Numbered from the stretch's first letter, positions 1 to 9,106 are shown. The stretch is 38,245 nucleotides of DNA from Rikenellaceae bacterium DTU049 (GCA_001513285.1 LFTI01000072.1:51337-89581), one strand, 5' to 3'. The notes: generated by a model from the sequence alone, not told the origin. Numbers and translations are program-made.

Positions 1-141
1 ACCTCTTGGGGTTTACAAACTCGCAAGCTTTAGCTTGCTCAAACAGTGTAAACCCTTCTTCCCATCCCTGCTTGCTTGTTTTATAACAAATCATTTCCCA
101 ATGCGGATAGGAAGCAACGTTTTTCAAATATAAAACTACTA
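1..141 (-). other. Open minus-strand reading frame running off the left edge; unrecognised
   Basis: On the minus strand a frame stays open from a TAA near 140 to the window edge, about 45 codons. It includes the peptide ASYPHWEMICYKTSKQGWEE and continues through the hairpin at 9-55. The family is not recognised. The composition is less AT-rich than the surrounding intergenic DNA, so this may be the start or a broken piece of a gene lying to the left. It may equally be a chance frame inside repeat DNA, because part of it forms a palindrome. Confidence 0.25.
9..55. repeat. Two-tier hairpin with TAAA-type loop
   Basis: GGGTTTACA at 9-17 pairs with TGTAAACCC at 47-55. Inside it, GCAAGC (23-28) pairs with GCTTGC (33-38) around the loop TTTA, which reads TAAA on the minus strand. 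An asymmetric internal loop separates the two stems. The small loop matches those of two hairpins near 14.3 kb whose stems are unrelated in sequence. It could be a REP-like extragenic palindrome or a terminator for a gene beyond the left edge. The stems are visible directly; the role is inferred. Confidence 0.6.
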
Positions 142-189
142 TTTAGTCATCTTTTAATAAGCCTGAAGCGCAGATTCTTGTACGAATAT

Positions 190-360
190 CCAAAAATCCT
201 TTAATCTCACAAAATCACAGTTTAGACAATTTAATTCTATCATTCTTCGTGCCTTCTTTGAGAACTTTGTGGTTAATAGTAAATTGTCCAGTAATAAATC
301 AAATTTATTATTATAAAATTACTTTTTTTAATCTTTCCCCACTCAAAACGTTATAGAACC
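190..360 (-). repeat. Decayed copy of the inverted-repeat element (left-half homologue)
   Basis: Reversed, this stretch aligns along its length with about 14066-14325. Shared landmarks are the terminal AACGTTATAGAACC (ending at 360), the phrase GTGCCTTCTTTG followed by TGTGGTTAAT, and AAATCCTTTAAT followed further on by AGACAATT. About 90 bp present in the middle of the 14-kb copy is missing here. It is non-coding. The rest of 1-538 holds a hairpin, an 8-bp tandem repeat and otherwise nothing recognisable. Confidence 0.65.
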
Positions 361-470
361 AAATTTATCAATTATAACTTGGGATTATGAAAATGTGGAA
401 AAGAAAGATAATATAAAAATAAAATTTATTCCACTATGGAAATGGCTTTTTTTATTGCAAAGTGACTAAT

Positions 471-502
471 CAACTTCTCAACTCCTCAACTCCTCAACTC
501 CT
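471..502. repeat. 8-bp tandem repeat, four units of CAACTCCT
   Basis: Four consecutive units start at 471 (one mismatch, CAACTTCT), 479, 487 and 495. It lies about 40 bp past the dxs stop codon. It is a simple-sequence array with no coding sense and could vary in copy number. Confidence 0.75.
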
Positions 503-511
503 TCTCATCGT

Positions 512-540
512 CCCCCCGTCTCCCTATCACCTACTTTCTT
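512..540 (-). repeat. Short interspersed repeat containing TAGGTGATAGG
   Basis: The minus strand reads GAAAGTAGGTGATAGGGAG, closely resembling plus-strand 10201-10221 (GAAAGAATAGGTGATAGGAG). Both copies are intergenic. This one abuts the dxs stop codon. It is probably a small dispersed repeat of this genome. Confidence 0.4.
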
Positions 541-2428
541 AAATTTCCCTATATGCTTGTTGTATTGTTTTTAGGATATTTTCTTTATCATATTTAAGCA
601 TATGCTTTAGCTCATCTACACTACCATGCTCTACAAATTGATCTGGTACTCCTAAGCTAATTTGTTTACTATAAATTTTATTTTGCATCAAAAAATGTGA
701 TATAGTCGCAGACAATCCATAGAGTGTACCATCTTCTATAGTTATAATTATATCGTGTTTACTACATAACTCTGCTAAAATCTCAGTATCTAGTGGCTTT
801 AGAAAGCGAAGATTTACATGAGTGGGATTTATACCTAGTTTTTCAAAATCTGGGTATAGTTCTACTACGTCATGACCAGGTTTACCAATAGATATAACAA
901 GAACTTTTTCACCTTCTTTTAGAATATTAGCTTTACCAATTGGTAAAAGCTCCATAGGCAGATTACAATCTAAATATTCAGCATTAGCTTTAGGATATCT
1001 GATAGCGAATGGACCTTTTTGATAATTATATGCAGTAAACATCAGATTTCGCAGCTCTATACAATCTATAGGAGCACTTATTACCATATTAGGTATTAAA
1101 TTTAAATAAGCTAAATCGAAAATTCCTTGATGGGTTTTGCCATCCTCACCTACTAAACCACCTCTATCTATGCCAAAAATTACAGGTAAATTTTGTAAAG
1201 CTACGTCATGAATTATTTGGTCATAAGCTCTTTGCAAAAAAGTCGAGTAAATAGTCGTGAATGGTATCAATCCTTGTGCTGCTAATCCTGCAGAAAAGGT
1301 AACTGCATGCTCTTCAGCTATTCCCACATCAAAAACTCTATCTGGATACTTCGCATACATGATATCTAAAGAAGAGCTAGATACCATTGCTGGTGTAACG
1401 GCAACAATTCTTTTATCATTATCAGCTAATTCTAAAAGTGTTTTTCCATAAACATCTTGGTATCTAATAGGGCAATTCCCCTTATTTGCATTATTGAATA
1501 TTTCTCCAGTTTCTGGGTCAAATTTACCTGGACTATGGAATACCACAGTGTTTTTCTCAGCTGGTGGATAACCTTTGCCTTTTTGAGTTAAAACATGTAA
1601 TATTTTAGGACCAGGTATGTTTTTTAAGTTATTCAATATATCAATCAATTGTTCTAAATCATGGCCATTTACTGGACCGAAATATCTAAGATTAAAAGAT
1701 TCGAAAAAATTAGAATGTTTAAATAGGCTATTTTTAATTATTGAAGTAGTTTTATTAATAATATTTCGCAAAAAAGTCTCTTTAAATTGTTCATAAGCAG
1801 TATTTTTTAACTGATTATATGATTTAGAAGCTATTAGATGAGTGAAATAATTTTTTAATGCTCCCGTAGCTTTATCTATTGATATATTATTATCATTGTA
1901 GATTATCAAAATGTTTGCATTAGTATCACCAGCGTGATTCATAGCCTCATAAGCCATACCACCAGTCATACTACCATCACCGATAACTGCAATAAAATTA
2001 TTTTTGCTATTTGGATTTAAAGTTTTATCAGCAATAGCCATGCCTAGAGCTGCTGATATACTAGTACTAGCATGCCCCGTACCGAAAGCATCGTGAATAC
2101 TTTCATCTCTACTGGGGAAACCACTTATACCTTTAAATTTTCGTATAGTTCTAAATGTTTCTCTTCGTCCAGTTAATATTTTATGAGGATAAGATTGATG
2201 TCCTACATCCCAAATGATTTTATCTGATGGACTATTAAATACATAATGTAAGGCTATAGCCAGCTCTACTACACCTAGATTAGCTCCTACATGACCAGGA
2301 GTATTACACATTACTTCTATTATATATTCTCTGATTTCTTGTGCTACTACTTTTAGCTCCTCTAGAGAATATTTTTTCAAATCCTCGGGTCCATTAATTT
2401 TATCCAAATGTGGATACTCTATCATCAT
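539..2428 (-). CDS. dxs: 1-deoxy-D-xylulose-5-phosphate synthase
   Basis: This enzyme condenses pyruvate and glyceraldehyde-3-phosphate to DXP, the first step of the MEP isoprenoid pathway and a source for thiamine and pyridoxal phosphate. The sequence has the full transketolase-like layout at about 629 residues. Near the N-terminus is HVGANLGVVELAIALHYVF; the thiamine-diphosphate/Mg motif GDGSMTGG is at about 150-157 with a downstream NDNNISI; the pyrimidine domain has DRGGLVGEDGKTHQG; a transketolase C-terminal domain follows. I place the start at the ATG at 2428 (MMIEYPHLDK). An in-frame TTG five codons upstream lies inside the -7 promoter box, so it cannot be in the mRNA. The gene stands alone and diverges from the acyl-CoA synthetase gene. 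Confidence 0.96.
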   Translation of the reverse strand: MMIEYPHLDKINGPEDLKKYSLEELKVVAQEIREYIIEVMCNTPGHVGANLGVVELAIALHYVFNSPSDKIIWDVGHQSYPHKILTGRRETFRTIRKFKGISGFPSRDESIHDAFGTGHASTSISAALGMAIADKTLNPNSKNNFIAVIGDGSMTGGMAYEAMNHAGDTNANILIIYNDNNISIDKATGALKNYFTHLIASKSYNQLKNTAYEQFKETFLRNIINKTTSIIKNSLFKHSNFFESFNLRYFGPVNGHDLEQLIDILNNLKNIPGPKILHVLTQKGKGYPPAEKNTVVFHSPGKFDPETGEIFNNANKGNCPIRYQDVYGKTLLELADNDKRIVAVTPAMVSSSSLDIMYAKYPDRVFDVGIAEEHAVTFSAGLAAQGLIPFTTIYSTFLQRAYDQIIHDVALQNLPVIFGIDRGGLVGEDGKTHQGIFDLAYLNLIPNMVISAPIDCIELRNLMFTAYNYQKGPFAIRYPKANAEYLDCNLPMELLPIGKANILKEGEKVLVISIGKPGHDVVELYPDFEKLGINPTHVNLRFLKPLDTEILAELCSKHDIIITIEDGTLYGLSATISHFLMQNKIYSKQISLGVPDQFVEHGSVDELKHMLKYDKENILKTIQQAYREI

Positions 2429-2440
2429 TTTTAATTTATA

Positions 2441-2448
2441 CAAAATTA
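2441..2448 (-). promoter_or_regulatory. -7 box (TAATTTTG) of dxs
   Basis: An exact match to the Bacteroidota -7 consensus TAnnTTTG on the minus strand, with its G 13 bases before the chosen ATG. Transcription would begin only a few bases before the start codon, giving a nearly leaderless mRNA. No clear -33 TTG was seen. Confidence 0.6.
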
Positions 2449-2619
2449 TTTATAATTTTTAAAATAAAATCGAATATGATAAATATTTTAGTATTATAAT
2501 CTAAAGCCAAATTGTTTATAATTACGTAGGCATCTTATTTTTAGTATGTAATTATTTCAATTATTCTATTTGCTGCTTTTAAGAGTTTTATTTTAATATT
2601 TTTAAAATCAATTTTTATG

Positions 2620-2627
2620 TATTTTTG
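2620..2627 (+). promoter_or_regulatory. -7 box (TATTTTTG) of the acyl-CoA synthetase gene
   Basis: An exact TAnnTTTG match ending 16 bases before the ATG at 2644. No convincing -33 element was seen in the AT-rich upstream DNA. Confidence 0.55.
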
Positions 2628-2643
2628 CTAAAAATTATATTTT

Positions 2644-4704
2644 ATGATTAGACAGGAATTAATAAACCCTAAAAGTATTGTCGTAGTAGGAGCATCTAAT
2701 AATGTGCAAAAGCCAGGTGGTAAAATTCTAAAAAATATAATAGATCACAAATATAAAGGACAGTTATTTGTGGTTAACCCTGGTGCAGACATAGTGCAAG
2801 GAATTAAATCTTATTCATCTGTTGATGAAATACCAGAAAATATTGATTTAGCTATTTTAGCTATTGCTTCGCATTTATGTCCTGATGCTGTAGATATTTT
2901 AGCTAATAAAAAAGGAGTAAAAGCTTTTATAATTATTTCAGCTGGTTTCGCAGAAGAAAGTAAAGAAGGAGCAATGCTAGAAAAGCGGATTGTAGATACT
3001 ATAAACTCTGTAAATGGTAGTTTAATAGGACCTAATTGTACTGGAGTTTTCAATACTAATTATGCAGGTATTTTTACTACACCTATTCCAGAGCCTAATC
3101 CTCAGGGCTGTGATTTTATTACTGCTAGTGGTGCTACGGGTGTATTTATAGTAGATTTATGTATAGTTAGAGGCTTGCCTTTTTCTAGTATTTATTCAGT
3201 AGGTAATAGTGCACAATTAGGTGTAGAAGATATTTTAGAATATATGGATGAGACTTTTGATCCGCTAACAAGTTCAAAAGTAAAATTATTGTACATGGAG
3301 AATGTGAAAAAGCCACAAAAACTCCTTAAACATGCCCAATCATTAATATCTAAAGGATGTAAAATAGCTGCTATTAAAGCTGGTTATTCTGAGGCTGGTT
3401 CTAGAGCTGCTGCTTCTCATACTGGCGCAATGATAACTGCTGATATAGGTGTGGATGCATTATTTAAAAAAGCAGGTATCGTACGTTGCTATGGTAGAGA
3501 TGATCTGGTAACAGTGGCCTCTATATTTATGCATAAAGAATTAACAGGTAAACGTCTAGCTATCATCACTCATGCTGGTGGTCCTGCTGTCATGCTGACA
3601 GATGCCTTATCTCATAGCGATTTAGAAATACCTGCTCTCAAAGGAGAAAAAGCTAAAGAGCTCCTTTCATACCTTTTCCCAGGTTCATCTGTAAATAATC
3701 CTATTGACTTTTTAGCTACTGGTACAGCTGAACAATTAGGTATTATATTAGATTATTGTGAAAATGAATTTGATGATATTGATGGTATGGTTGTAATATT
3801 CGGTAGTCCAGGGTTATTCCCTATTTTCGACGTCTATAATGTTTTACACGAAAAAATGTTAACTTGTCAAAAGCCTATTTATCCTATTCTACCGTGCGAA
3901 ATAGAAGTTGGTGAAGAAGTGAAAGATTTTATTTCGAAAGGACATGTTCGTTTTCCTGATGAAGTACTTTTTGCTAGAGGTTTAATTTCTGTTTTTAATA
4001 CACCTAAACCACAGTTAAACATTGCTTTACCTGAAGTTGATAAAGATACTATTCGTAATATTATTAATAATAGCAATGATGGATTTTTACCTCCTGCTAT
4101 GGTGTCTCAACTCTTGGATGCAGCAGGTATCCCTAGAGCTAAAGAAATCGTTGTAAGTAATATTCAAGAAATAGATAATGCTTTGAGAGAAATCTCTTAT
4201 CCTTTAGTAATGAAAGTGGTAGGTCCCATACATAAGACAGATGTAGGTGGTGTCGTTTTAAATGTAGAAACTAGAGAGCAGCTATTGAGTGAATTTGAAA
4301 GATTAATGAAAATCCAAGATGCTAAGGGTGTGCTTTTACAACCCATGCTTAGTGGATTAGAATTATTTATTGGTGGCAAAAAAGAAGGTGATTTCGGACA
4401 TATAGTCACTGCTGGGTTAGGTGGTATATTTGTAGAAGTTCTTAAAGATATTCAAACTGCTCTATCACCCATTACATTTGATGAAGCTTTGACAATGATA
4501 CATAATTTGAAAGGTTACAAACTAATAAAAGGTGTTAGAGGTAGTAAAGGGGTAGATGAGAATGTCTTTGCAAATATTATACAACGTGTAAGTGCTCTAA
4601 TGACTATAGCTCCTGAAATTGCTGAAATGGATATAAATCCTTTATTGGGCAATGGCTCTAATATAATAGCAGTGGATGTTAGAATAAATATTATTAAAAA
4701 TTAA
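2644..4704 (+). CDS. ADP-forming acetate/acyl-CoA ligase, fused alpha-beta subunits
   Basis: It interconverts acyl-CoA + ADP + phosphate and acid + CoA + ATP, allowing substrate-level ATP formation from acetyl-CoA or other acyl-CoAs. At 686 residues the alpha and beta parts are fused. There is an N-terminal CoA-binding Rossmann domain (IVVVGASNN), a succinyl-CoA-ligase-like domain carrying the phospho-histidine motif AASHTGAM (His at about 259), then an ATP-grasp domain with IHKTDVGGV (His at about 530) and the tail AEMDINPLL. These are hallmarks of the NDP-forming acyl-CoA synthetase superfamily. Acetyl-CoA is the usual substrate, but branched-chain, aryl or propionyl substrates cannot be excluded. 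Protein lysine acetyltransferases of the Pat type share this core but add a GNAT domain, which is absent here. Monocistronic, with its own -7 box. Confidence 0.92.
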   Translation: MIRQELINPKSIVVVGASNNVQKPGGKILKNIIDHKYKGQLFVVNPGADIVQGIKSYSSVDEIPENIDLAILAIASHLCPDAVDILANKKGVKAFIIISAGFAEESKEGAMLEKRIVDTINSVNGSLIGPNCTGVFNTNYAGIFTTPIPEPNPQGCDFITASGATGVFIVDLCIVRGLPFSSIYSVGNSAQLGVEDILEYMDETFDPLTSSKVKLLYMENVKKPQKLLKHAQSLISKGCKIAAIKAGYSEAGSRAAASHTGAMITADIGVDALFKKAGIVRCYGRDDLVTVASIFMHKELTGKRLAIITHAGGPAVMLTDALSHSDLEIPALKGEKAKELLSYLFPGSSVNNPIDFLATGTAEQLGIILDYCENEFDDIDGMVVIFGSPGLFPIFDVYNVLHEKMLTCQKPIYPILPCEIEVGEEVKDFISKGHVRFPDEVLFARGLISVFNTPKPQLNIALPEVDKDTIRNIINNSNDGFLPPAMVSQLLDAAGIPRAKEIVVSNIQEIDNALREISYPLVMKVVGPIHKTDVGGVVLNVETREQLLSEFERLMKIQDAKGVLLQPMLSGLELFIGGKKEGDFGHIVTAGLGGIFVEVLKDIQTALSPITFDEALTMIHNLKGYKLIKGVRGSKGVDENVFANIIQRVSALMTIAPEIAEMDINPLLGNGSNIIAVDVRINIIKN

Positions 4705-4734
4705 TATTTTGTGTGTTTGTTTTAAAATTTTATT

Positions 4735-4742
4735 TATTTTTG
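4735..4742 (+). promoter_or_regulatory. -7 box (TATTTTTG) of the TonB receptor/DUF5689 operon
   Basis: An exact TAnnTTTG match ending 18 bases before the ATG at 4761. TTG triplets at 4709-4711 and 4717-4719 are possible -33 elements, but neither spacing is ideal. Confidence 0.55.
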
Positions 4743-4760
4743 CATAATTAATTCAGTTTT

Positions 4761-7457
4761 ATGAAAAAGGTTTTGGTATATCTTTTTTTATTCAATGTGA
4801 TTAGTTTTGCATTTGCACAGGATTATTCTGTTGTAAATATAAAAGTAGAAGATTCACAAAATCACAATAATATTGCTACTGCTGAAGTATCAATTGGTGA
4901 ATTTAAATCAACAACTAATGAAGAGGGCATTGCTTCATTTAAAATTTTACCTGGTATTTATGGTCTTTATGTGAATGCTACAGGTTATCAGCCTTATAAT
5001 GACATTATCGATCTAATGTCTGTGAAAGATACAACTATTGTAATTTTGCTCACAAGGGGTTTATCTCAAACTGTTCAACAAGATTTAGCTCGAGAGCTAG
5101 AGTTAGAGATAGTAAATGATGATCTTGATAGGGGCATTTCATTAAGTCCATTGCTTCTTAGTTCTCGAGATCCATATCTTAACTTAGCTTCTTACAATTT
5201 AAGTGCAGGTTCATTTTCACCTCGTGGCATAGAACGTGGTGGTTATGAATCATATATTAATCAAGTGCTGCTATATAATCCAGAGCTAGATAGAGTTAAT
5301 TATTCTGACATTAGTGGATTAAATGATGCTACTAGATATTCTGACGATTCCTATGGATTAGAGCCATTATATATGAGCTTCGGCGATATTATGGGCGTAT
5401 CTAATATTTTAGCTACTCCATCTCGCATCAGGCTCGGACATCAGATCAGCTACGGTATTAGTAATAAATCATGGGAACATAGATTAATGTATACATATAA
5501 TAGTGGCATTATGCAAAATGGGTGGGGCTTTGCGGCTGCTTATTCTCATAGATATGCTTATGATACTTATATGCCTGGCACCTGGCTACAAGCAGATGCT
5601 TTTTTCTTTTCAGCAGAAAAACGTTTTTCAGAACGTCATAGCTTGTCTGCTACTATCTTTGCCAGTCCACAAAAAAGAGCTTTGGCTTCTCCTACTGTTA
5701 AAGAAGCACAAGAATTAGTCGATGACCCTTACTATAACCCTAACTGGGGTGTACAAAATGGCGAAAAACGTAATGCTAGAGTTAGGACTACTTTTAAACC
5801 ATATTTAATACTAAATGATGAGTATAAATTTAATGATAAGCTAACTTGGACAAATGCTTTTGGTTTCACAACAGGTATTTATGGTACTACTAGACTAAAT
5901 TGGTATAATGCTCCTGATCCTAGACCAGACTATTATAGATATTTACCGAGCTATCAAACAGATCCATTTATTGCAGAAATAGTTACACAAAGATGGCAAA
6001 ATGATGTTACTGTTAGCCAAATTAATTGGGATAAACTTTATCAAATTAATTATCTAGCTAATTTAGATGGGAAATCTGCTAGATATATTGTAGAAGAGGT
6101 ACATAATGATCCTACCTATTTCTATTATGCTAGCAATATCAAATATACTTTTAATCCATCTAGCATTATTTATGGCGGTTTACAAGCCTATCATTACGAA
6201 ACTCATAATTATAAAAAAATTAACGATTTATTAGGTGCTAATTATTATTTAGATATCGATCAATATGCAGAAAGAGATTTCCCAGATAAGCCAGAGATGC
6301 TTTATAATAATTTAGATGATCCTAATAGACAACTACATGTAGGAGATGTTTTTGGTTATAATTATAAACTAAATACTAATGAAGTAAACTTATGGACACA
6401 ATATAAGCAAACTTTACCAAGAGTAGATTATTTCGTAGCTGGCAAAATAGGTTTTAGCAATAAATATAGGAATGGTTTATACAGAAGTGGTAGATTTCCT
6501 GACAATAGTAAAGGAAAATCTGAGCAAGTTAATGACCTTGTAGGTGGTTTAAAAACTGGAGCTACCTTAAAAATTTCAGGTAAACATTATATAAAAGCTA
6601 ATATTGCTGGATTTACAAAACCGCAATCTAGTCTAGATATTTTTCTTTCTCCTTATAATAGTAATAGAATCAATAATGATATTACAGCACAAAAAGTATT
6701 ATCTGGTGATATAGGATATCATTTTAATTTTAAATTTTTACGAGGTCGCATCACTGCTTATCAAACCTACATATTAGATCATATGGATATGCGAGGTTTT
6801 TATCATGATGAATACCAGACATACGTTTACATGTCTTTATCTAATATGGATGAATTGTATCAAGGATTAGAATTGGGATTAGAAGCTAATATCTTACCTG
6901 ATTTATCTATTTCTGCTGCTGGCAATTTAGGTAATTACAGATACATTAGTAGATTCAAAGCAAACGTTAGCTTCGATAATCTCTCTCGTCCAGATACTAG
7001 CTATACAGTATATAGTAAAAATTTCTATATTCCTAATGTACCTCAGAGAGCTGCTAGTGTTGCAATAAATTATAAACCTAATTACTGGTGGTTTACACTT
7101 GTATTTAACTATTTCGATGAAATGTATATGGATTTTAATCCTGAACGACGTACACAATTTGCTCTTAATAATTTAGGTCCCGATGATCCATTGATAAATG
7201 ATATTATTGCACAGCAAGAGCTATCAAGTGGATTCACTTTAGATTTTTCTGTTAGTAAATCTTGGATGATAAAACATAAATATCGTTTAGGTGTTAATTT
7301 CTTTTTAAATAATATCCTTGATAATCAAAAATTGGCACTCTTTGCTTTTGAGCAATCTCGCTTCGATTTTGATACCAAAAATATTGATAAATTCCCACCT
7401 AAATATATGTATGCTTATGGCAGGACATATATGTTATTAATAAAACTTAGTTTTTAA
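4761..7457 (+). CDS. TonB-dependent outer-membrane receptor with N-terminal carboxypeptidase-regulatory-like domain
   Basis: 898 residues. A Sec signal peptide (MKKVLVYLFLFNVISFAFAQ) is followed by a CarboxypepD_reg-like beta-sandwich at about 24-95 (EVSIGEFKSTTNEEGIASF). A plug-like segment lies near 130-220 (SPRGIERGGYESYINQVLLY, GDIMGVSNILATPSRI), then a long barrel rich in alternating aromatic strands, ending in the C-terminal phenylalanine typical of outer-membrane barrels (LLIKLSF). The family imports large or scarce ligands using energy from TonB-ExbBD. The ligand is unknown. The gene lies 20 bp upstream of a DUF5689 surface lipoprotein, a pairing common in Bacteroidota and analogous to SusC/SusD. 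No canonical SusC signature was recognised, so I do not call it susC. Confidence 0.85.
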   Translation: MKKVLVYLFLFNVISFAFAQDYSVVNIKVEDSQNHNNIATAEVSIGEFKSTTNEEGIASFKILPGIYGLYVNATGYQPYNDIIDLMSVKDTTIVILLTRGLSQTVQQDLARELELEIVNDDLDRGISLSPLLLSSRDPYLNLASYNLSAGSFSPRGIERGGYESYINQVLLYNPELDRVNYSDISGLNDATRYSDDSYGLEPLYMSFGDIMGVSNILATPSRIRLGHQISYGISNKSWEHRLMYTYNSGIMQNGWGFAAAYSHRYAYDTYMPGTWLQADAFFFSAEKRFSERHSLSATIFASPQKRALASPTVKEAQELVDDPYYNPNWGVQNGEKRNARVRTTFKPYLILNDEYKFNDKLTWTNAFGFTTGIYGTTRLNWYNAPDPRPDYYRYLPSYQTDPFIAEIVTQRWQNDVTVSQINWDKLYQINYLANLDGKSARYIVEEVHNDPTYFYYASNIKYTFNPSSIIYGGLQAYHYETHNYKKINDLLGANYYLDIDQYAERDFPDKPEMLYNNLDDPNRQLHVGDVFGYNYKLNTNEVNLWTQYKQTLPRVDYFVAGKIGFSNKYRNGLYRSGRFPDNSKGKSEQVNDLVGGLKTGATLKISGKHYIKANIAGFTKPQSSLDIFLSPYNSNRINNDITAQKVLSGDIGYHFNFKFLRGRITAYQTYILDHMDMRGFYHDEYQTYVYMSLSNMDELYQGLELGLEANILPDLSISAAGNLGNYRYISRFKANVSFDNLSRPDTSYTVYSKNFYIPNVPQRAASVAINYKPNYWWFTLVFNYFDEMYMDFNPERRTQFALNNLGPDDPLINDIIAQQELSSGFTLDFSVSKSWMIKHKYRLGVNFFLNNILDNQKLALFAFEQSRFDFDTKNIDKFPPKYMYAYGRTYMLLIKLSF

Positions 7458-7477
7458 TCAATAAAAAATAAAAATAT

Positions 7478-8758
7478 ATGAAACTTATAAAAAATTTTAT
7501 TGTAATTGCGAGTATGGTTTTATTATTCGCAGGATGTGTGGACGACGATTTTGATGTACCACCAATAGATATACCGCATGTAGATTTTGCTGCTAATACC
7601 ACTATTGCTGATCTTAAAGCTATGTATAGCGGAGTAGGATTAGATAGTATAGATACAAATATCATCATTACTGGTATAGTAGTGGCAAATGATGAATCAG
7701 GTAATTTCTATAAACAATTAGAAATACAAGATAATACAGGTGGAATAGAGGTGAGGGTAGATAGATATGATTTATATACTCAATATAAGGTTGGACAAAG
7801 AGTATATATTAAATGTCAAGGCCTGTTTCTAGGTAATTATGGTGGATTAGTACAAATAGGTTATAAATATCAAGGAGCTATAGGTAGGATACCTGATGCT
7901 ATAGTAGATCAGCATATTTTCAGAGATAGTCTCCCTGGCACTCCTCCTGCACCTATTAATACGACAATCCCAGGATTAAGTTCTAGCTATTTGAGTATGC
8001 TTATTCAGATAGATTCTGTACACTTTGCAGAAGTAGGTTCTAAATTTGCTGAATCAGATGCTATTACTAATAGAACAATATTAGATAGACAGGGACACAC
8101 ACTAATATTGAGAACATCTAATTATGCTAATTTCGCTTCAGAATCATTACCTGCTGGTGAGGGAAGCATAAGAGGTATATTATCTATCTATAATGGCACT
8201 TATCAATTGTATATTCGCGATTTAAACGATTTAGTAAATTGGGATGAAAATGCTAGTTTACCATTTTTAGAGACATTCTCTTCTAATCCTTTAATTAATA
8301 ATACTTGGCTGACATATAGTGCTGCTAGTAATAAAAACTGGACTTATAATAGCTCTAATGGTAATCCAGGTGGATGTATGGAAATTAATGGATATGGTGC
8401 AGATGGAGCTTCGGATGATTGGCTTATTTCTCCTGAATTTAATCTAACAAGTGCTACAGCAGCTTCAATAAAATTCGAATTATGGACACAATATACTGAC
8501 AATGGAACTCCACAACCTATGAAAATATACATTTTAGAGAATTATTCTGATGGTGATCCCTCATCATTTGCTACAAACATTACTGATAGGTGCAATATGC
8601 CAGCAGCTAATAGCAGAGTATGGACCTCAAGTGGTACAGTAGATATTTCTGATTTTACAGGAAAAAAAGTACGTTTAGCATTCCATTATACTTCAAGTGG
8701 CATAGGATCTTCTACATCTACCCTTTGGAGATTAGATAATGTAGCAATAGATTTTTAA
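7478..8758 (+). CDS. DUF5689 lipoprotein with choice-of-anchor J-type C-terminal domain
   Basis: 426 residues. The signal peptide ends in a lipobox (LLFAGC), so the mature protein is lipidated at Cys20. The next residues are VDDDFD; an acidic run straight after the lipid cysteine is the kind of lipoprotein export signal that sends Bacteroidota lipoproteins to the cell surface. Residues of about 40-255 match the DUF5689 layout (IIITGIVVANDESGNFYKQL, an OB-fold-like segment with GQRVYIKC). Residues of about 265-426 form a jelly-roll resembling choice-of-anchor J domains (ASDDWLISPEFNL, KVRLAFHYTSS). It is co-transcribed with the TonB receptor 20 bp upstream, so it probably captures or holds the ligand on the outer face. 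The ligand is not known. A strong terminator follows. Confidence 0.82.
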   Translation: MKLIKNFIVIASMVLLFAGCVDDDFDVPPIDIPHVDFAANTTIADLKAMYSGVGLDSIDTNIIITGIVVANDESGNFYKQLEIQDNTGGIEVRVDRYDLYTQYKVGQRVYIKCQGLFLGNYGGLVQIGYKYQGAIGRIPDAIVDQHIFRDSLPGTPPAPINTTIPGLSSSYLSMLIQIDSVHFAEVGSKFAESDAITNRTILDRQGHTLILRTSNYANFASESLPAGEGSIRGILSIYNGTYQLYIRDLNDLVNWDENASLPFLETFSSNPLINNTWLTYSAASNKNWTYNSSNGNPGGCMEINGYGADGASDDWLISPEFNLTSATAASIKFELWTQYTDNGTPQPMKIYILENYSDGDPSSFATNITDRCNMPAANSRVWTSSGTVDISDFTGKKVRLAFHYTSSGIGSSTSTLWRLDNVAIDF

Positions 8759-8778
8759 TATAAAGGAATATACTTAAT

Positions 8779-8808
8779 AAAAAAGCTCGCCATTTGGCGA
8801 GCTTTTTT
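8779..8808. terminator. Bidirectional Rho-independent terminator
   Basis: A perfect 7-bp GC-rich stem, GCTCGCC (8785-8791) with GGCGAGC (8796-8802) and loop ATTT, is flanked by six A on the left and six T on the right. It therefore works as a terminator on both strands. It lies between the convergent DUF5689 gene (+) and HU gene (-) and would serve both. Confidence 0.93.
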
Positions 8809-8830
8809 ATTTTTGTTAATTAGGAATATT

Positions 8831-9106
8831 CTACTTTTGAACAGCACTGCTGAGAGTAGAACCAGCTTTAAATTTCACAACTTTTTTTGCAGGAATTTTA
8901 ATTGGCTTTCCAGTTCTAGGATCTCTACCTTCACGTGCTTTTCTTTGTACAACCTCAAAGCTACCAAAACCTACTAAGGTAACTTTGTCATTTTTAGCTA
9001 CTGTTTTTTTAACAGAACTCATGAAAGCATCTAATGCTTTTCTGGCTTCAGCTTTTGTTAAGCCGCTTTCTTTTGCCATTGCTGAAATTAATTCTTCCTT
9101 ATTCAT
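8831..9106 (-). CDS. HU-family DNA-binding protein
   Basis: A 91-residue histone-like protein of the normal HU length (about 90). The N-terminal helices (MNKEELISAMAKESGLTKAE) form the dimer body. GFGSFEVVQRKAREGRDPRT and GKPIKIPAKKVVKFKAG form the saddle and the DNA-binding arm. It binds and bends DNA with little sequence preference, compacting the nucleoid. Within the HU/IHF superfamily it looks like canonical HU rather than IHF or the longer Bacteroidota-specific HU-like paralogues. It is monocistronic, with a well-formed -33/-7 promoter and a shared terminator. Confidence 0.95.
   Translation of the reverse strand: MNKEELISAMAKESGLTKAEARKALDAFMSSVKKTVAKNDKVTLVGFGSFEVVQRKAREGRDPRTGKPIKIPAKKVVKFKAGSTLSSAVQK

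Noticed and set aside
2429-2443. TTG start giving a five-residue longer Dxs
   Set aside because: The TTG is the end of the -7 promoter box TAATTTTG, so it would not be transcribed; the ATG at 2428 fits the family's N-terminus.
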